Shown piece after piece: positions 1 to 10,317 of a stretch of DNA of 64,000 bases. The DNA is from Erythrobacter dokdonensis DSW-74. GTDB taxonomy: Bacteria > Pseudomonadota > Alphaproteobacteria > Sphingomonadales > Sphingomonadaceae. The stretch covers positions 310,001 through 374,000 of the forward strand of contig NZ_LZYB01000002.1 of assembly GCF_001677335.1 (NCBI RefSeq), written 5' to 3'. The notes beneath the pieces are model-generated. The model did no database searches and was not told where the DNA came from. It was given only the letters and a program-made list of their open reading frames with translations. A program made the translations under genes and the position numbers. Each line of letters begins with the position of its first letter. Position 1 is the first letter of the stretch.

Positions 1-602
1 GCGTTGAGTTGCTTCAGCCTCTCCTGATAGCGGGCATAGAGCGCGGTGCCCCTGCCGTTGGCGTAGGCCTCGTTCTCGACCGCGTCCAAGTCGGCCGGGT
101 TCAACCCGCGGTTTTTCCAGCGGTCGATCAGCCCGGCAAGCTGGCGCGCGGGCCAGCGCTTCTCGTCGAGATCTGCCTCGCTGATGAGCTGCTTGAGGAG
201 CCTGATCTGGTCGTCGGTGTCGATGATGGTGTAATTCTGCTGCAAGCCGACCAGCTCTGCATGGCGGCGCAGCGTCTTGGCGCAGATCGAATGGAAGGTG
301 CCAAGCCAGGGCAGGCCCTCGGCCGCCGGGCCGAGGTGATGCGCCACCCGTTCACGCATCTCGCGAGCGGCCTTGTTGGTGAAGGTGACGCAGAGGATCT
401 GCGAAGGGTAAGCGCGGCCCGTCGCGACCAGATGGGCAAGGCGCGCGGTAAGGGCTGCGGTCTTGCCCGTTCCCGCCCCCGCCAGCATCAGCACCGGGCC
501 TTCGGTCGCCAGCACGGCGGCGCGCTGGGCCGGGTTCAGCCGCGCGGCATAGGCGGGGACGCTGTCACGCGCCGAAGCGGGAGAGGGCAAATTGTTGCTC
601 AT
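1..602 (-). CDS. uvrD: ATP-dependent DNA helicase, UvrD/PcrA family (C-terminus beyond window)
   Basis: Superfamily 1 3'-5' DNA helicase acting in nucleotide-excision and mismatch repair. About 200 N-terminal residues are visible and the frame runs open off the left edge. Visible motifs, in order: a Q-motif-like LNPAQRAAV, Walker A GAGTGKTAAL, the Ia block TFTNKAAREMRERV and the Ib block GTFHSICAKTLRRH. This order is typical of UvrD/PcrA/Rep. The ATG at 602 gives MSNNLPSP, close to the usual start. The gene follows rsmD after a 73-base gap on the same strand. UvrD, PcrA and Rep cannot be told apart from this part, so the symbol is a best guess. Confidence 0.88.
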   Translation of the reverse strand, partial: MSNNLPSPASARDSVPAYAARLNPAQRAAVLATEGPVLMLAGAGTGKTAALTARLAHLVATGRAYPSQILCVTFTNKAAREMRERVAHHLGPAAEGLPWLGTFHSICAKTLRRHAELVGLQQNYTIIDTDDQIRLLKQLISEADLDEKRWPARQLAGLIDRWKNRGLNPADLDAVENEAYANGRGTALYARYQERLKQLN

Positions 603-675
603 GGAGTAATATGAACAGGTAGGGAACATTGCCCGCGCGGGCAAGCGCGTTCGGTCGGCTTATCGACCGCGCGCA

Positions 676-1230
676 TCAGGCATCGGGTGCAGCGAGGCGC
701 AGAAGGTGCAGCTTGCCCTTGCCGACCCGGCGCTCTGCTTCGAGCGACAGATCCTTGACCGCAACATCTTCGTTGAAGGCGGTCTCCACTGCAATCCATG
801 TCTCGGGGCCGATCCAGCCGAGGCGCAGCAGCCGGTCGAGCGCCACCTCGCCCGCGCCAGAGCGGTAGGGCGGATCGGCGAGGATCAGGTCGACCGGGGC
901 GGTGGCGGCGCGCAGGCCCATCACCGAACCGGCTTCGATCCGTGTCTGCTCGCGCGCGCCCAGCGCCGCGATATTGGCCTTGATCGCATCGAGCGCGGCG
1001 CGGTCCTGTTCGACGAACAGGCAGGTGGCAGCGCCGCGAGAAAGAGCTTCAAGCCCGAGCGCACCCGAACCGGCAAACAGGTCCGCGACCCGCAAGCCCT
1101 CGAAGCTGCCAAGCCTGCTGGTGAGCATCGCAAACAGCGTCTCGCGTGCGCGGTCCGCGGTGGGGCGGGTGGCCTCGCCCTTGGGCGCGGCGAGCTTGCG
1201 CCCGCGCCATTCGCCCGCGATGATCCTCAC
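676..1230 (-). CDS. rsmD: 16S rRNA (guanine(966)-N2)-methyltransferase RsmD
   Basis: SAM-dependent methyltransferase that modifies G966 of 16S rRNA during 30S assembly. From a GTG start (MRIIAGEWRGRKL) the product is 184 residues, the family's normal size. The SAM site VADLFAGSGALGLEAL and the catalytic LADPPY motif are both present. The GTG at 1230-1228 overlaps the TGA of the upstream pseudouridine synthase gene by four bases (GTGA), which fixes the start and implies translational coupling. A longer upstream frame exists, but it would run well into the neighbour. Both neighbouring products modify rRNA. Confidence 0.93.
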   Translation of the reverse strand: MRIIAGEWRGRKLAAPKGEATRPTADRARETLFAMLTSRLGSFEGLRVADLFAGSGALGLEALSRGAATCLFVEQDRAALDAIKANIAALGAREQTRIEAGSVMGLRAATAPVDLILADPPYRSGAGEVALDRLLRLGWIGPETWIAVETAFNEDVAVKDLSLEAERRVGKGKLHLLRLAAPDA

Positions 1231-2018
1231 TTGCGCTGCGTCCCTGCCTTGCCCTTCGCAAGGTCGGCAAGGAAGCGTTCGACCGGCTTGCCCCTGAGCT
1301 CCACCGCCTGGCCTCGCGGCAGATCGCCGAGATGGAACGGGCCATAGCCGACCCGGATCAGGCGGTTGACCTGAAGCCCGAGAAATTCGAGCACGCGGCG
1401 CACTTCGCGATTCTTGCCCTCGGTGATGGTCATCTCGATCCACAGGTTGCGGCCAGAGGAGCGTTCGAGATTGGCATCGATCGAACCATAGCGCACCCCG
1501 TCGATCTCGACGCCTTCGATCAGGTCTTCGAGGTGCGCCTGCGTCACTTCACCAAAAGCGCGCGCGCGATAGGTGCGCGGAATGCCGCTGGCGGGCAGTT
1601 CGAGCTTGCGCTTTACCTCGCCGTCATTGGTCAGCAGCAGCAGGCCTTCGGTGTTGAGGTCGAGGCGCCCGACCGGCATCACGCGGCCCGCGTTCTTCGG
1701 CAGGGCATTGCGCAGCGCGGTGTAGATCGTCGGACGGCCCGCCGGATCGCGCTCGGCTGTGATCAGGCCGGCGGGCTTGTGGAAGGCGAACAGGCGGGTA
1801 GGTTCGGCGGCGGTGACAGGCTTGCCATCAACTGTCACGCCCCTGAGGCTGGTCAGGATCGTTGCCGGGGTCTCCAGCACCTTGCCGTCCAGCGCAACGC
1901 GCCCCTCGGCGATCATCCGCTCGATCTCGCGACGGCTGGCTATGCCTGCGCGGGCAAGCAGCTTGGCGATGCGGTCGCCTTCGGGACGATTTTCGGAGCG
2001 TGGGGGCTGGGTGGGCAT
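1227..2018 (-). CDS. rluB: rRNA pseudouridine synthase, RluB/RsuA family
   Basis: Isomerises uridine to pseudouridine in rRNA (RluB acts at 23S U2605 in E. coli). The 263 residues hold an N-terminal S4 RNA-binding domain (about residues 17-60, RIAKLLARAGIASRREIERM) and then the RsuA/RluB catalytic core with GRLDLNTEGLLLLTNDG, where the Asp of RLD is the nucleophile. A Lys-rich tail follows. The ATG at 2018 lies 18 bases after the Rieske oxygenase stop, and the gene overlaps rsmD by four bases. RluB fits the S4-plus-core layout and length better than RluE, but the exact target base is inferred. Confidence 0.88.
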   Translation of the reverse strand: MPTQPPRSENRPEGDRIAKLLARAGIASRREIERMIAEGRVALDGKVLETPATILTSLRGVTVDGKPVTAAEPTRLFAFHKPAGLITAERDPAGRPTIYTALRNALPKNAGRVMPVGRLDLNTEGLLLLTNDGEVKRKLELPASGIPRTYRARAFGEVTQAHLEDLIEGVEIDGVRYGSIDANLERSSGRNLWIEMTITEGKNREVRRVLEFLGLQVNRLIRVGYGPFHLGDLPRGQAVELRGKPVERFLADLAKGKAGTQRK

Positions 2019-2036
2019 GGGCCGGCGCCTAGGCGC

Positions 2037-3197
2037 TCAATTGGCTGCCCGCAAGGCCTCGCTCACTATCTCGTCAAACCGCGTGATCCCGCCTTCCAGC
2101 GTGCCAAGCGTGACGTGGCTCACCGCGCCGCTTGATAGTCCCTGCTGGCCCAGCTCGGCCGCGCGGAAATCCTCTGACGCGAACACGCCGCCATCGAGCA
2201 GTTTCCAGCTGCGCTCCCAGTGATCGCGCGCCTTTTCGGTCGCGGGCGCTTCAGGGATGAGCATGAAATCCTCAACCAGCGTCAGGTCTGCTGCCTGCGG
2301 CATGAGCACCATGACATTGACGTAATCGGGGCTGGGAACGATGATCGTCGCGGGCAGCAACTGGTAGGCGAAGGTCACCACACGGCGCAGGGAGGCCATG
2401 TCGGTCAGGTCGACGCCCTCCATCTCCTCCAGCCGGCCGACTGCCGAACGCTGGTGCGGGCCGATCTGGTCGCCTGCGGTAATCCCGTCCTTGAAGAAGG
2501 GGCCGATGGTATTCGCGTGCAGCCGGGTGACATGGTAGCTTTCGAGGAAGGCATCCATGATCAGCTTCCAGTTGCCTCTTACCGTGTGCAGCTTGCGCCG
2601 GAACAGGTGCGATTGCGGCAGACCGAAAGCGTCGAGATCGCTGCCCAATTCTTGTGCATGGGTAAAATCGGCACCATCGACCGGCGCGAACCAGATTAGA
2701 CCCCCTGCCTCCAAAACAGGCAGCTCGACGAGGCCGTAATCGCCCTTGTCGAGGCCCGGAAAGGTCTCGGGCCGGGGCAGGGCCATCAGACCTCCGTCCA
2801 GCCGGTAGGTCCAGGCGTGATAGGGGCAGACCAGCCGCTTTGCGCATTGCACCTCGCTGCCTTCGACCAGCCGCGTGCCGCGGTGGCGGCAGACGTTGAG
2901 GAAGACGTGGGCCTTGCCGTCATTGTCGCGGGTGATGAGCAGCGGGCGCCCGGTGGCATCATGTGGCACTGCCATGCCGGGTTCTGGCAGCAGCGCGGAT
3001 GGTGCGATAACCTGCGGCAATCGGTCGAACAGCGCCGCCTGCTCGCGCGCGAAGTGATCGGGGCAGGTGTAGTTCGTCGACGGAACCGTCTGGACCCCGC
3101 CTGCCTGCCTGCCGATACCCCCGCGGATCGTTTCGGCCAGCGCCAATTGGCCCGGCGTCGGGCGCAAATCGGGCATATCTGTTGTCGCGGTGTTCAT
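2037..3197 (-). CDS. Aromatic ring-hydroxylating dioxygenase, Rieske alpha-subunit family
   Basis: Non-haem iron oxygenase of 386 residues. The N-terminal Rieske [2Fe-2S] ligands are visible as C103-x-H105 and C124-x2-H127 (in CRHRG and CPYHAW). The mononuclear iron motif [12 protein letters not shown] supplies two His ligands at about residue 230, within a START-like catalytic domain. I chose the internal ATG at 3197 ([10 protein letters not shown]), preceded by AAAGAG, over a start 60 bases upstream. No reductase or ferredoxin gene is adjacent, so the substrate cannot be assigned. It is divergent from the AmpG-like permease gene and 18 bases upstream of the pseudouridine synthase gene. Related families act on aromatics, carnitine or glycine betaine. 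Confidence 0.85.
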   Translation of the reverse strand: MNTATTDMPDLRPTPGQLALAETIRGGIGRQAGGVQTVPSTNYTCPDHFAREQAALFDRLPQVIAPSALLPEPGMAVPHDATGRPLLITRDNDGKAHVFLNVCRHRGTRLVEGSEVQCAKRLVCPYHAWTYRLDGGLMALPRPETFPGLDKGDYGLVELPVLEAGGLIWFAPVDGADFTHAQELGSDLDAFGLPQSHLFRRKLHTVRGNWKLIMDAFLESYHVTRLHANTIGPFFKDGITAGDQIGPHQRSAVGRLEEMEGVDLTDMASLRRVVTFAYQLLPATIIVPSPDYVNVMVLMPQAADLTLVEDFMLIPEAPATEKARDHWERSWKLLDGGVFASEDFRAAELGQQGLSSGAVSHVTLGTLEGGITRFDEIVSEALRAAN

Positions 3198-3269
3198 CGC
3201 TCTTTGCTCATCCTCTCGTCCCGGCGTAATGGTGCAGGGAAATGAGGTTAAGAACAAGGATCGATCCGA

Positions 3270-4985
3270 ATGGCTGAAGCGCGCGCCGGAAAGCCCGGCT
3301 GGGGCGTGGTCCTGCGCGCGATGGGTCAGCGCAAGACCGGCTACATGGCGCTGTTCGGTTTTGCCAGCGGCCTGCCTTTCGCGCTGTTCCTCGGCACGCT
3401 CTATGCCTGGCTGTCAGAGGCCGAGGTTGATCTGGAAACGATGGGCGTGTTCTCGCTGATCGGGCTTTCCTATGCCTTCCAGTTCCTGTGGTCGCCGCTG
3501 ATAGACAAGGTGAACATCGCAGGCTTTTCGCGGCTGGGGCGGCGCAAACAGTGGATGGTGCCCGCGCAATTGCTGCTCGGCGCGATTCTCGTAACGCTTT
3601 CGCTGCTCGATCCGGTGAGCCAGTTGGGCTGGTTCTCGCTGCTCGCCGGGATCGGGGCCTTCGCCAGTGCGACGCAGGACATTGCGATCAACGCCTGGCG
3701 CATCGATGTGGCGGACGAGAAGGCGACGCTCGACATTCTCTCGACTGTCTACCAGATGGGCTACCGTCTCGCCGCGCTGGTGGGCGGGGCTTTCGGCCTC
3801 ATCATTGCGGCACGGATCGGCTGGCCGGAAACCTATGCGCTGATGGGCGCGATCCTGCTTGGAATCGGCACCTTGGGCCTGTTCGCGCCCGATACGCGCG
3901 TAGGGGACCTTGCCGAGGATGCCGCCTCGGACGCGCAGATTCTCGCATTGAGGCAGGCGGGCGAATTGCGCCCCGAGGTGCGCGCGCGGGCGCTGGTGGC
4001 GGTGGGCGTGCTGTGGGCGGCGGCGATCGGCGTGGTGCTGGCCTTCATGGTCATGTCGCTTGCCTTCCCGCCCGATCAGCGCCCCAATCCGACCGAGTTC
4101 ACGCTCAATTACGGCCCGTGGATCATTGTTGCGACCGTGGTGGTGCCCGCGCTGATCGCAGGCTGGCTGGCGGGGCAGAAGCGCGATGGGACAAACCTGC
4201 TGGCCGAGGATGCGCCGCCCGCAAGCGGGGCGGGGTTTGCGATGGACCACCTCTACCGCGCGCTGGTGCTGCCACTTGTGGAGTTCGTCGGGCGGATCGG
4301 CTGGAGCCTCGTGCTGATCCTCGCGCTGGTGCTGACCTACCGCATCTGCGACGCGATCTGGGGAACGTTTGCCTATCCGTTCTATCTGGGCGAGCTTGAA
4401 TACACCAATGACGAGGTGGCCTTTGCTTCGAAGTTCTTCGGCGTCGGTGCGATCATCGCCGGGCTGGCGCTGGGTGGCTATCTGCTCACAGTGCTGGGCC
4501 GCATGGCGACGCTGACGCTGGGCGCGCTGCTCGCGGCGCTTACCAACCTGCTCTATGCCGACCTCGCGATCGGCGGCGCGCGGATGCAGGCGGCGAGCGA
4601 TGCGGTGGGGTTCACGTGGCTCATCATGCAGGTGCCGGTGATCGGCAGTCCGGCGCTCGCCAAACTGACCTTTACCGTGATGTTCGAGAACCTCGCCATC
4701 GGCATCGCGGGCGCGGCCTATGTGGCGTGGCTCTCATCGATCGTGTCGAAGCAATACAGCGCTGTGCAATATGCGCTGCTGTCCTCGCTCACCATGCTGG
4801 TGGGGACGCTCGGTCGCGGGGCGCTGGGCGAGATGATCGAGGATCAGGGCTATTATGATGTCTTCGTGCTGACGACGCTGATCGGGTTGGTCGCGGTGGC
4901 GCTGTGCATTGCCGAATGGGTGCGGCAGGCGCGGGCCGGGCGAACATCGGGGGTGGTAACGCCGGAGGCGGCTCCGGCGGAATAG
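3270..4985 (+). CDS. ampG: AmpG-like MFS muropeptide permease
   Basis: Major facilitator of 571 residues resembling AmpG, which imports GlcNAc-anhydroMurNAc muropeptides for cell-wall recycling. The N-terminus has the family signature: [11 protein letters not shown], then [18 protein letters not shown], then [13 protein letters not shown]. About 12-14 membrane segments are apparent. It is longer than E. coli AmpG (about 490), with extra residues roughly at 205-330 between the two halves. ATG at 3270 follows AAGGA. Its stop lies 7 bases from the convergent folC stop. Other recycling-type genes (an LD-carboxypeptidase and a Mur ligase) occur near 54-57 kb. Confidence 0.82.
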   Translation: MAEARAGKPGWGVVLRAMGQRKTGYMALFGFASGLPFALFLGTLYAWLSEAEVDLETMGVFSLIGLSYAFQFLWSPLIDKVNIAGFSRLGRRKQWMVPAQLLLGAILVTLSLLDPVSQLGWFSLLAGIGAFASATQDIAINAWRIDVADEKATLDILSTVYQMGYRLAALVGGAFGLIIAARIGWPETYALMGAILLGIGTLGLFAPDTRVGDLAEDAASDAQILALRQAGELRPEVRARALVAVGVLWAAAIGVVLAFMVMSLAFPPDQRPNPTEFTLNYGPWIIVATVVVPALIAGWLAGQKRDGTNLLAEDAPPASGAGFAMDHLYRALVLPLVEFVGRIGWSLVLILALVLTYRICDAIWGTFAYPFYLGELEYTNDEVAFASKFFGVGAIIAGLALGGYLLTVLGRMATLTLGALLAALTNLLYADLAIGGARMQAASDAVGFTWLIMQVPVIGSPALAKLTFTVMFENLAIGIAGAAYVAWLSSIVSKQYSAVQYALLSSLTMLVGTLGRGALGEMIEDQGYYDVFVLTTLIGLVAVALCIAEWVRQARAGRTSGVVTPEAAPAE

Positions 4986-4992
4986 CAGAGCT

Positions 4993-6315
4993 TCAGTCGG
5001 GTAGTTCGTCATTCAATCGCAGCGCTTCGCCTGCGAGGTAAAGCGAGCCTGCGATGATGACTTCGCCATATTTGGGCTCGCCCGGACGACCGGAGCTGCT
5101 GTGCCAGTGCGCGGCCGCTTCGATCGATTGTGACGTGTGCACGATTGGCACGCCCCGGCTGAAGGCATAGGCCGCCAGAGCCAGCGGTGAGGCGCTGTCG
5201 TGTCCCGGTACAGGAACTGCGACGAGCGCGCAGACATGGGACGCGATGCGGTCTATGAAGCCGCGCCAGTCTTTTGAATCCAGTAAGCCGATGATGGCAT
5301 ATCGGGGCAATTTGCTGCCGGTCTGTCGGAAAATCCGATGGGCCTCAAAATGCCGCGCGAGAGCATCAGCCGCCTGCACATTATGCCCCCCGTCCAACAA
5401 CCAATCGCAGCTCTCGATCATCCTTGTTAGCGGACCAGCCTGCAAATATTGCAGGCGCGCAGGCCAGCGCGTTGCGAGCAGGCCTGTACGCACGGCCTCG
5501 TCCGAAACCGTGAGGGATTTTTGCTGTTGAACCATGGCCACGGCGAGGCTCGCGTTCGCGATCTGGTGATGGCCAAGTATGCCCAATTGATAACCTGGAA
5601 ACGCCACTGCGACGTGGAGCGGAGCGCCAATCCGGCTGGCCACATCCGTGATCGCCTGCATTTCGAGATCGGGCTGAGGAATGGTCACCAGCGGCACGCC
5701 ATTCTTCGCGATCCCCGCCTTTTCGAACGCGATCCGCGCCATCGGCTCGGTCGGCACGCCATTGTCAGGCGCAAGCAGGAAGCGTTCGTGATCGAGGCCT
5801 AACGCCGCGATTCCGCAGGCGGCTAGCGCCTCGGGCTCCAGCACATTGGTCGCATCGAACCGCCCGCCCATGCCGACCTCGACCACGCAGGCATCGGCAG
5901 GCGTGCGGGCAAAGGCGAGGAAAGCGGCGGCGATGGTGACTTCGAAGAAGCTCGGACCCAAGTCCTCACCCGCATCGAGCACTTCCTCCAGCACCTCGGC
6001 CAGCATCGCATCGGTGATCAGCTCGCCCGCCAGCCGGATGCGCTCGTTGTAGCGCACCAGATGCGGGCTGGTGGTGACGTGGACGCGATACCCTTCCGCC
6101 TCCAGCATCGCGCGCAGGAAGGCGCAGGTCGAGCCCTTGCCGTTCGTGCCCGCAACGTGAAAGACCGGCGGCAGCTGCCTGTGGGGATTGCCGAGCCGCT
6201 CCATCAACGCGCGGATCGTCTCCAGCCCGAGCCGCCCCTGCGGCAGGCTCAGGCGGGCGAGGCGATCCAGCTGGGCCTGAACCCGCGGGTCGTCGGACCG
6301 ACCGAAATCGCGCAT
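4993..6315 (-). CDS. folC: Bifunctional dihydrofolate synthase/folylpolyglutamate synthase
   Basis: ATP-dependent Mur-ligase-type enzyme that adds glutamate to dihydropteroate and extends the folate polyglutamate tail. 440 residues. The P-loop GTNGKGSTCAFLRAML is at about residues 54-69, followed by the family block TSPHLVRYNERI and a central DATNVLEP. A lid-like VVEVGMGGRFD segment is present. The ATG at 6315 lies 7 bases after the accD stop, so this is the last gene of the lapA-pyrF-GNAT-trpFBA-accD-folC run. The accD-folC order is common in Proteobacteria. Confidence 0.95.
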   Translation of the reverse strand: MRDFGRSDDPRVQAQLDRLARLSLPQGRLGLETIRALMERLGNPHRQLPPVFHVAGTNGKGSTCAFLRAMLEAEGYRVHVTTSPHLVRYNERIRLAGELITDAMLAEVLEEVLDAGEDLGPSFFEVTIAAAFLAFARTPADACVVEVGMGGRFDATNVLEPEALAACGIAALGLDHERFLLAPDNGVPTEPMARIAFEKAGIAKNGVPLVTIPQPDLEMQAITDVASRIGAPLHVAVAFPGYQLGILGHHQIANASLAVAMVQQQKSLTVSDEAVRTGLLATRWPARLQYLQAGPLTRMIESCDWLLDGGHNVQAADALARHFEAHRIFRQTGSKLPRYAIIGLLDSKDWRGFIDRIASHVCALVAVPVPGHDSASPLALAAYAFSRGVPIVHTSQSIEAAAHWHSSSGRPGEPKYGEVIIAGSLYLAGEALRLNDELPD

Positions 6316-6322
6316 GGGTGCG

Positions 6323-7174
6323 TTACGCCGCCTTCACCGGAGCGAGGTAATCGAGCACGCTCGCAAGGGTCGCCTTCAGCTCGCGGCGCGGCACCACCAT
6401 GTCGACCATGCCGTGCTTGTGGAGATATTCGGCGCGCTGGAAGCCCTCGGGCAGCTGTTCGCGGATCGTGTCCTGGATGACGCGCTGGCCCGCAAAGCCG
6501 ATCAATGCGCCCGGCTCTGCAATATGGATGTCGCCGAGCATGGCATAGCTCGCCGTCACCCCGCCGGTGGTGGGGTCGGTCAGCACCACGATATAGGGCA
6601 GGCCGGCCTGCTTGAGCCGCCGGGTCATCACCGTCGCGCGCGGCATCTGCATGAGCGACAATATCCCCTCCTGCATCCGCGCGCCGCCAGCGGCCGTCAC
6701 CACGACATAGGCGCAGTGCCGCTCGAGCGCCTTTTGCGCGCCCTCGCAGAAGGCCTGGCCCACGGCCATGCCCATAGATCCGCCCATGAAGCTGAAATCC
6801 TGTACGCCCACCACGGCAGGCCGGGTGTCGATGGTGCCCGAGCCGACCACGAAGGCATCCTCATGCGGATTGGCGGCGCGCGCGGCCTTCAGCCGGTCGG
6901 TATATTTCTTGGTGTCCTTGAAGCCCAGCGGGTCTTCGGTGACCTTGGGCAGGGGCAGCACCTCGAAGCCCGGATCGAGCAGCAGCGCAAGCCGCGCGTC
7001 GGCGCCGATCCGTCCATGGTGCTCGCATTTCGGGCAGACCGAGAGATTGTCCTCGTATTCCTGCACGAAGAGCATTTCCTGGCAGGACGGGCACTTGATC
7101 CACAGGTCCTTCTCGGTGGACTTCTTCTCGGGCGCGAAGCCGAGCGAATTGCGGACGCGGGTGAACCAGTTCAT
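6323..7174 (-). CDS. accD: Acetyl-CoA carboxylase carboxyltransferase subunit beta
   Basis: Beta subunit of the carboxyltransferase that moves CO2 from biotin to acetyl-CoA to make malonyl-CoA, the first step of fatty-acid synthesis. 283 residues. The N-terminal zinc ribbon is clear: C28-x2-C31 and C47-x2-C50 (CPSC and CPKC). A crotonase-fold domain follows, with [15 protein letters not shown] and [10 protein letters not shown]. The ATG overlaps the trpA TGA as ATGA. The fatty-acid genes fabD and fabG lie 50 kb away in this window. Confidence 0.96.
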   Translation of the reverse strand: MNWFTRVRNSLGFAPEKKSTEKDLWIKCPSCQEMLFVQEYEDNLSVCPKCEHHGRIGADARLALLLDPGFEVLPLPKVTEDPLGFKDTKKYTDRLKAARAANPHEDAFVVGSGTIDTRPAVVGVQDFSFMGGSMGMAVGQAFCEGAQKALERHCAYVVVTAAGGARMQEGILSLMQMPRATVMTRRLKQAGLPYIVVLTDPTTGGVTASYAMLGDIHIAEPGALIGFAGQRVIQDTIREQLPEGFQRAEYLHKHGMVDMVVPRRELKATLASVLDYLAPVKAA

Positions 7175-7965
7175 GCGGCTTGCTCCTGACGGGCGGTGTG
7201 AACCGCGTGGGCGAGGGCGGCGGTCAGTTCCTTTAGCTTGGCCGGAGCTTCGGCGCCATACTCCCCGCAGATCTCGACCAGCGCCGAGCCAACCACCACG
7301 CCGTCGGCGACCTTCGCGATAGCCGCAGCCTGTTCAGGCGTGCGCACACCGAAACCGACTGCGACGGGCAGGTCGGAGGATTGCTTGATGCGCGCGACGT
7401 TGGCCTCGATGCTTTCGATCTGAGCCTGCTGCTTGCCGGTGATCCCGGCGACCGAGACGTAATAGAGGAACCCTTCCGACCCGGCGAGCACCTGGGGCAA
7501 ACGCGCGGCGTCGGTGGTGGGGGTGGCAAGGCGGATCGCGGCGATGCCCTTCGCGCGCAGGGCCGGGCCGAGCGCATCGTCCTCCTCGGGCGGAATGTCG
7601 ACGCAAATCACCCCGTCAACGCCAGCGGCGGCGGCGGCCTCGGCGAACCATTCCGGCCCGCGCCGGACCATCGGGTTGGCATAGCCCATCAGCACCAGCG
7701 GCACGTTCGGGTGCCGGGCACGGAAGGCGGTGGCGTAGCGCAGCACGTCCGCCGTGGTCGTCCCCGCGCCCAGCGAGCGCAGATTGGCGCTCTGGATCGC
7801 GGGGCCATCGGCCATCGGATCGGTGAAGGGCATTCCCAGCTCGATCACATCCGCCCCGGCTTCGACCAGCGCATCGAGATTGGCTGCGGTGTCGCCATCA
7901 CCTGCGGTGATGAAGCAGACGAGCGCGGGTACCGACTTTCCGAATGCCGAAGCGAACCGGCTCAC
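7171..7965 (-). CDS. trpA: Tryptophan synthase subunit alpha
   Basis: Cleaves indole-3-glycerol phosphate to indole and glyceraldehyde 3-phosphate; indole is channelled to TrpB. From a GTG start ([10 protein letters not shown]) it has 264 residues, the usual size. Catalytic Glu42 (VIELGMPF) and Asp53 (DPMADG) match E49 and D60 of the enteric enzyme. The GTG overlaps the trpB TGA as GTGA, and its own TGA overlaps the accD ATG. A longer in-frame extension into trpB is rejected because it is the trpB antisense frame. Confidence 0.95.
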   Translation of the reverse strand: MSRFASAFGKSVPALVCFITAGDGDTAANLDALVEAGADVIELGMPFTDPMADGPAIQSANLRSLGAGTTTADVLRYATAFRARHPNVPLVLMGYANPMVRRGPEWFAEAAAAAGVDGVICVDIPPEEDDALGPALRAKGIAAIRLATPTTDAARLPQVLAGSEGFLYYVSVAGITGKQQAQIESIEANVARIKQSSDLPVAVGFGVRTPEQAAAIAKVADGVVVGSALVEICGEYGAEAPAKLKELTAALAHAVHTARQEQAA

Positions 7966-9173
7966 AGCTCCACCCCCAGACGCTCCGCGACCGCAAAAAT
8001 GTCCTTGTCTCCGCGCCCGCACAGGTTGGCGAGGATGATGCTGTCCTTGGACATAGTCGGCGCGACCTTCTTCACCGCGGCAATCGCGTGCGAGGGTTCC
8101 AGCGCCGGGATGATCCCTTCGGTCGCGCACAGCAGCTGGAAGGCGTCGAGCGCCTCCTCGTCGGTGACGGCGGTGTAATCGACGCGGCCCGATTCCTTCA
8201 GCCATGCGTGCTCCGGCCCGATACCGGGGTAATCGAGCCCTGCGCTGATCGAGTGGCCTTCGGTGATCTGGCCGTCCTCGTCCTGCAGCAGATAGGTGCG
8301 GTTGCCGTGGAGCACGCCGGGCGATCCGCCGAGCAGGCTTGCGGCGTGTTCGTCGCCGTCGAGGCCGTGGCCCGCCGCTTCGACACCCAGCATCTTGACC
8401 GACGGATCATCAAGGAAGGGATGGAACAGCCCCAGCGCGTTTGACCCGCCGCCGATCGCCGCGACCAGCAGGTCGGGCAGACGGCCGGTGCGGTCAAGCA
8501 TCTGGGCGCGGGCCTCTTTGCCGATCACGCTCTGGAAGTTGCGCACCATCTCAGGGTAGGGGTGCGGGCCAGCGGCGGTGCCGATGATGTAGAAGGTGTC
8601 GTGAACATTCGCGACCCAGTCGCGCAGGCCTTCGTTCATTGCGTCCTTGAGCGTCGCCCCGCCGCTGGTGACGGGCACGACTTCTGCCCCCAGCAGCTTC
8701 ATGCGGAACACGTTGGGCGATTGCCGTTTCACGTCCTCGGCGCCCATGTAGATCACGCAAGGCAGGCCGAAGCGCGCGCAGACCGTCGCGGTCGCCACCC
8801 CGTGCTGCCCCGCGCCGGTCTCGGCGATGATGCGCTTCTTGCCCATGCGGATCGCCAGCAGGATCTGGCCGATGCAATTGTTGATCTTGTGCGCGCCGGT
8901 GTGATTGAGCTCGTCGCGCTTGAACCACACCTGCGCGCCGCCCAATTCCTCGGTCAGGCGCGGCGCGAAATAGAGTGGCGAGGGGCGGCCGACGTAGTGT
9001 TCGAGCAGGTCGTCGAATTCCGCCTGGAACGCTGGATCGGCCTGCGCCTTGCGGTATTCGCGCTCGAGATCGAGCACCAGCGGCATCAGGGTTTCGGCGA
9101 CATAGCGCCCGCCGAACTCGCCGAAATGGCCGCGATCGTCGGGTTGGTTACGAAATGAGTTTGGAGAGTTCAT
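7962..9173 (-). CDS. trpB: Tryptophan synthase subunit beta
   Basis: PLP enzyme condensing indole with serine to make tryptophan. 403 residues from ATG 9173 ([10 protein letters not shown]). The PLP lysine is K96 in [10 protein letters not shown], and the phosphate-binding glycine run GGGSNALG is present later. The ATG overlaps the TGA of trpF (ATGA). The trpF-trpB-trpA order with accD and folC downstream is usual for alphaproteobacteria. The other trp genes (E, G, D, C) are not in the window. Confidence 0.97.
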   Translation of the reverse strand: MNSPNSFRNQPDDRGHFGEFGGRYVAETLMPLVLDLEREYRKAQADPAFQAEFDDLLEHYVGRPSPLYFAPRLTEELGGAQVWFKRDELNHTGAHKINNCIGQILLAIRMGKKRIIAETGAGQHGVATATVCARFGLPCVIYMGAEDVKRQSPNVFRMKLLGAEVVPVTSGGATLKDAMNEGLRDWVANVHDTFYIIGTAAGPHPYPEMVRNFQSVIGKEARAQMLDRTGRLPDLLVAAIGGGSNALGLFHPFLDDPSVKMLGVEAAGHGLDGDEHAASLLGGSPGVLHGNRTYLLQDEDGQITEGHSISAGLDYPGIGPEHAWLKESGRVDYTAVTDEEALDAFQLLCATEGIIPALEPSHAIAAVKKVAPTMSKDSIILANLCGRGDKDIFAVAERLGVEL

Positions 9174-9799
9174 AAGCGGGCGGCTTTGCAGAAGGCGGCG
9201 ATCTTGTCCATGTCCTTGATCCCCGGGGAACGCTCGACCCCCGAGGATGTATCCACCAGCGGCGCGCCTGTTAGCCGGATCGCCTCTGCGACATTGGCCG
9301 GGGTCAGCCCGCCCGCCAGCCCCCACGGGGTCGGCCCGCGGTAAAGCCGCAGCAGGTTCCAGTCGAAGGCCTCGCCGTTTCCGCCCGGTAGCGCCGAGGC
9401 AGGCGCATCGAACAGCAGGCGGTCGGCGGCGCCATGATAGGGCGCGGCCTTGTCCAGCGCGGCTGCGTCCTTCACGCCGAGCGCCTTCCACACCTCGACG
9501 CCGAACTCCGAACGTGTGCGGGCGAGCACAGCGGGCGGCTCTGACCCATGAAACTGCACCACTCTGGGGCCTATAACGCGGATCGCCTCGGCCAGCGCGT
9601 AGGGTTCGGGATCGACCACCAGCAGTACGACCCCGGCGCTTTCGGGCAGATCGCGCCGCAACATCGCCGCTTTCGCCACCGAGACATGGCGCGGGCTCTT
9701 GGGAAAATGGACAAGCCCGACATAGGCGGCCCCCGCCTGCACCGCGGCGGCGATGGTTTCGGGGGTCGAAAGCCCGCAGATCTTGACGAGGGTTGTCAT
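9170..9799 (-). CDS. trpF: Phosphoribosylanthranilate isomerase
   Basis: Amadori isomerase converting N-(5'-phosphoribosyl)anthranilate to CdRP, the third step of tryptophan synthesis. 209 residues with a TIM-barrel. The N-terminal [10 protein letters not shown] carries the catalytic Cys, and [12 protein letters not shown] is the family's second block. A phosphate-binding GGLTPANV and the C-terminal [14 protein letters not shown] follow. It overlaps trpB by four bases and begins 11 bases after the GNAT gene. Confidence 0.96.
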   Translation of the reverse strand: MTTLVKICGLSTPETIAAAVQAGAAYVGLVHFPKSPRHVSVAKAAMLRRDLPESAGVVLLVVDPEPYALAEAIRVIGPRVVQFHGSEPPAVLARTRSEFGVEVWKALGVKDAAALDKAAPYHGAADRLLFDAPASALPGGNGEAFDWNLLRLYRGPTPWGLAGGLTPANVAEAIRLTGAPLVDTSSGVERSPGIKDMDKIAAFCKAARL

Positions 9800-9810
9800 T
9801 GCCAGCGCCT

Positions 9811-10317
9811 CTAGGCGGTGCGAAGCCGCTTTTCCAGCACCGCGAATGTCAGTGGCGGATCGCGCCGCACCGGAAAGGGGCGCGTCTCGCCGGTGCGCAG
9901 GTAGCCGCGCCGTTCATACCAGGCGATAAGACTTGCGCGGCTGTCGATAACGGTCATCTCCATAGCCGCGATGCCCAGGCCGCGCGCGTGATCCTCTGCC
10001 GCATCGAGCAGCTGTCTTCCGACACCTGCCGATTGCAGATCGGGCGCAACGCAGAGCATTCCGAGATAGGCAAGGGCTGCGTCCTTCACCGTCACCGCCA
10101 CGCAGCCGGTCAGCGTGTCCCCGTCGCGCGCGGTCAGGATCGTCACTGCCGGATCTGCCAGCATCGCCTCGAGTTCGCCCGGAGCGATGCGTTCGTCATC
10201 CAGAATGTCCGCCTCGTGGTTCCACCCGCGGCGCGCCGAATCGCCGCGATAGCCGGCCTCGAGCAGGGCCTTGAGAGCGGGGGCATCCTCAGGGGATGCC
10301 GCAATGATTGCCTTCAA
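9811..10317 (-). CDS. GNAT family N-acetyltransferase
   Basis: Predicted acetyl-CoA-dependent N-acetyltransferase, 168 residues. The acetyl-CoA-binding loop is seen in [20 protein letters not shown], and the C-terminal beta-bulge block in [18 protein letters not shown]. The start is a TTG at 10317 that overlaps the pyrF TGA (TTGA); the frame upstream is antisense to pyrF. It sits between pyrF and trpF in the operon. The substrate is unknown: the fold does not reveal it and neither neighbouring pathway needs an acetylation step. Confidence 0.85.
   Translation of the reverse strand: MKAIIAASPEDAPALKALLEAGYRGDSARRGWNHEADILDDERIAPGELEAMLADPAVTILTARDGDTLTGCVAVTVKDAALAYLGMLCVAPDLQSAGVGRQLLDAAEDHARGLGIAAMEMTVIDSRASLIAWYERRGYLRTGETRPFPVRRDPPLTFAVLEKRLRTA

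Noticed and set aside
8728-8740. TTTCACGT half-site in trpB as a second parS
   Set aside because: Only one arm matches; the other half has no complement.
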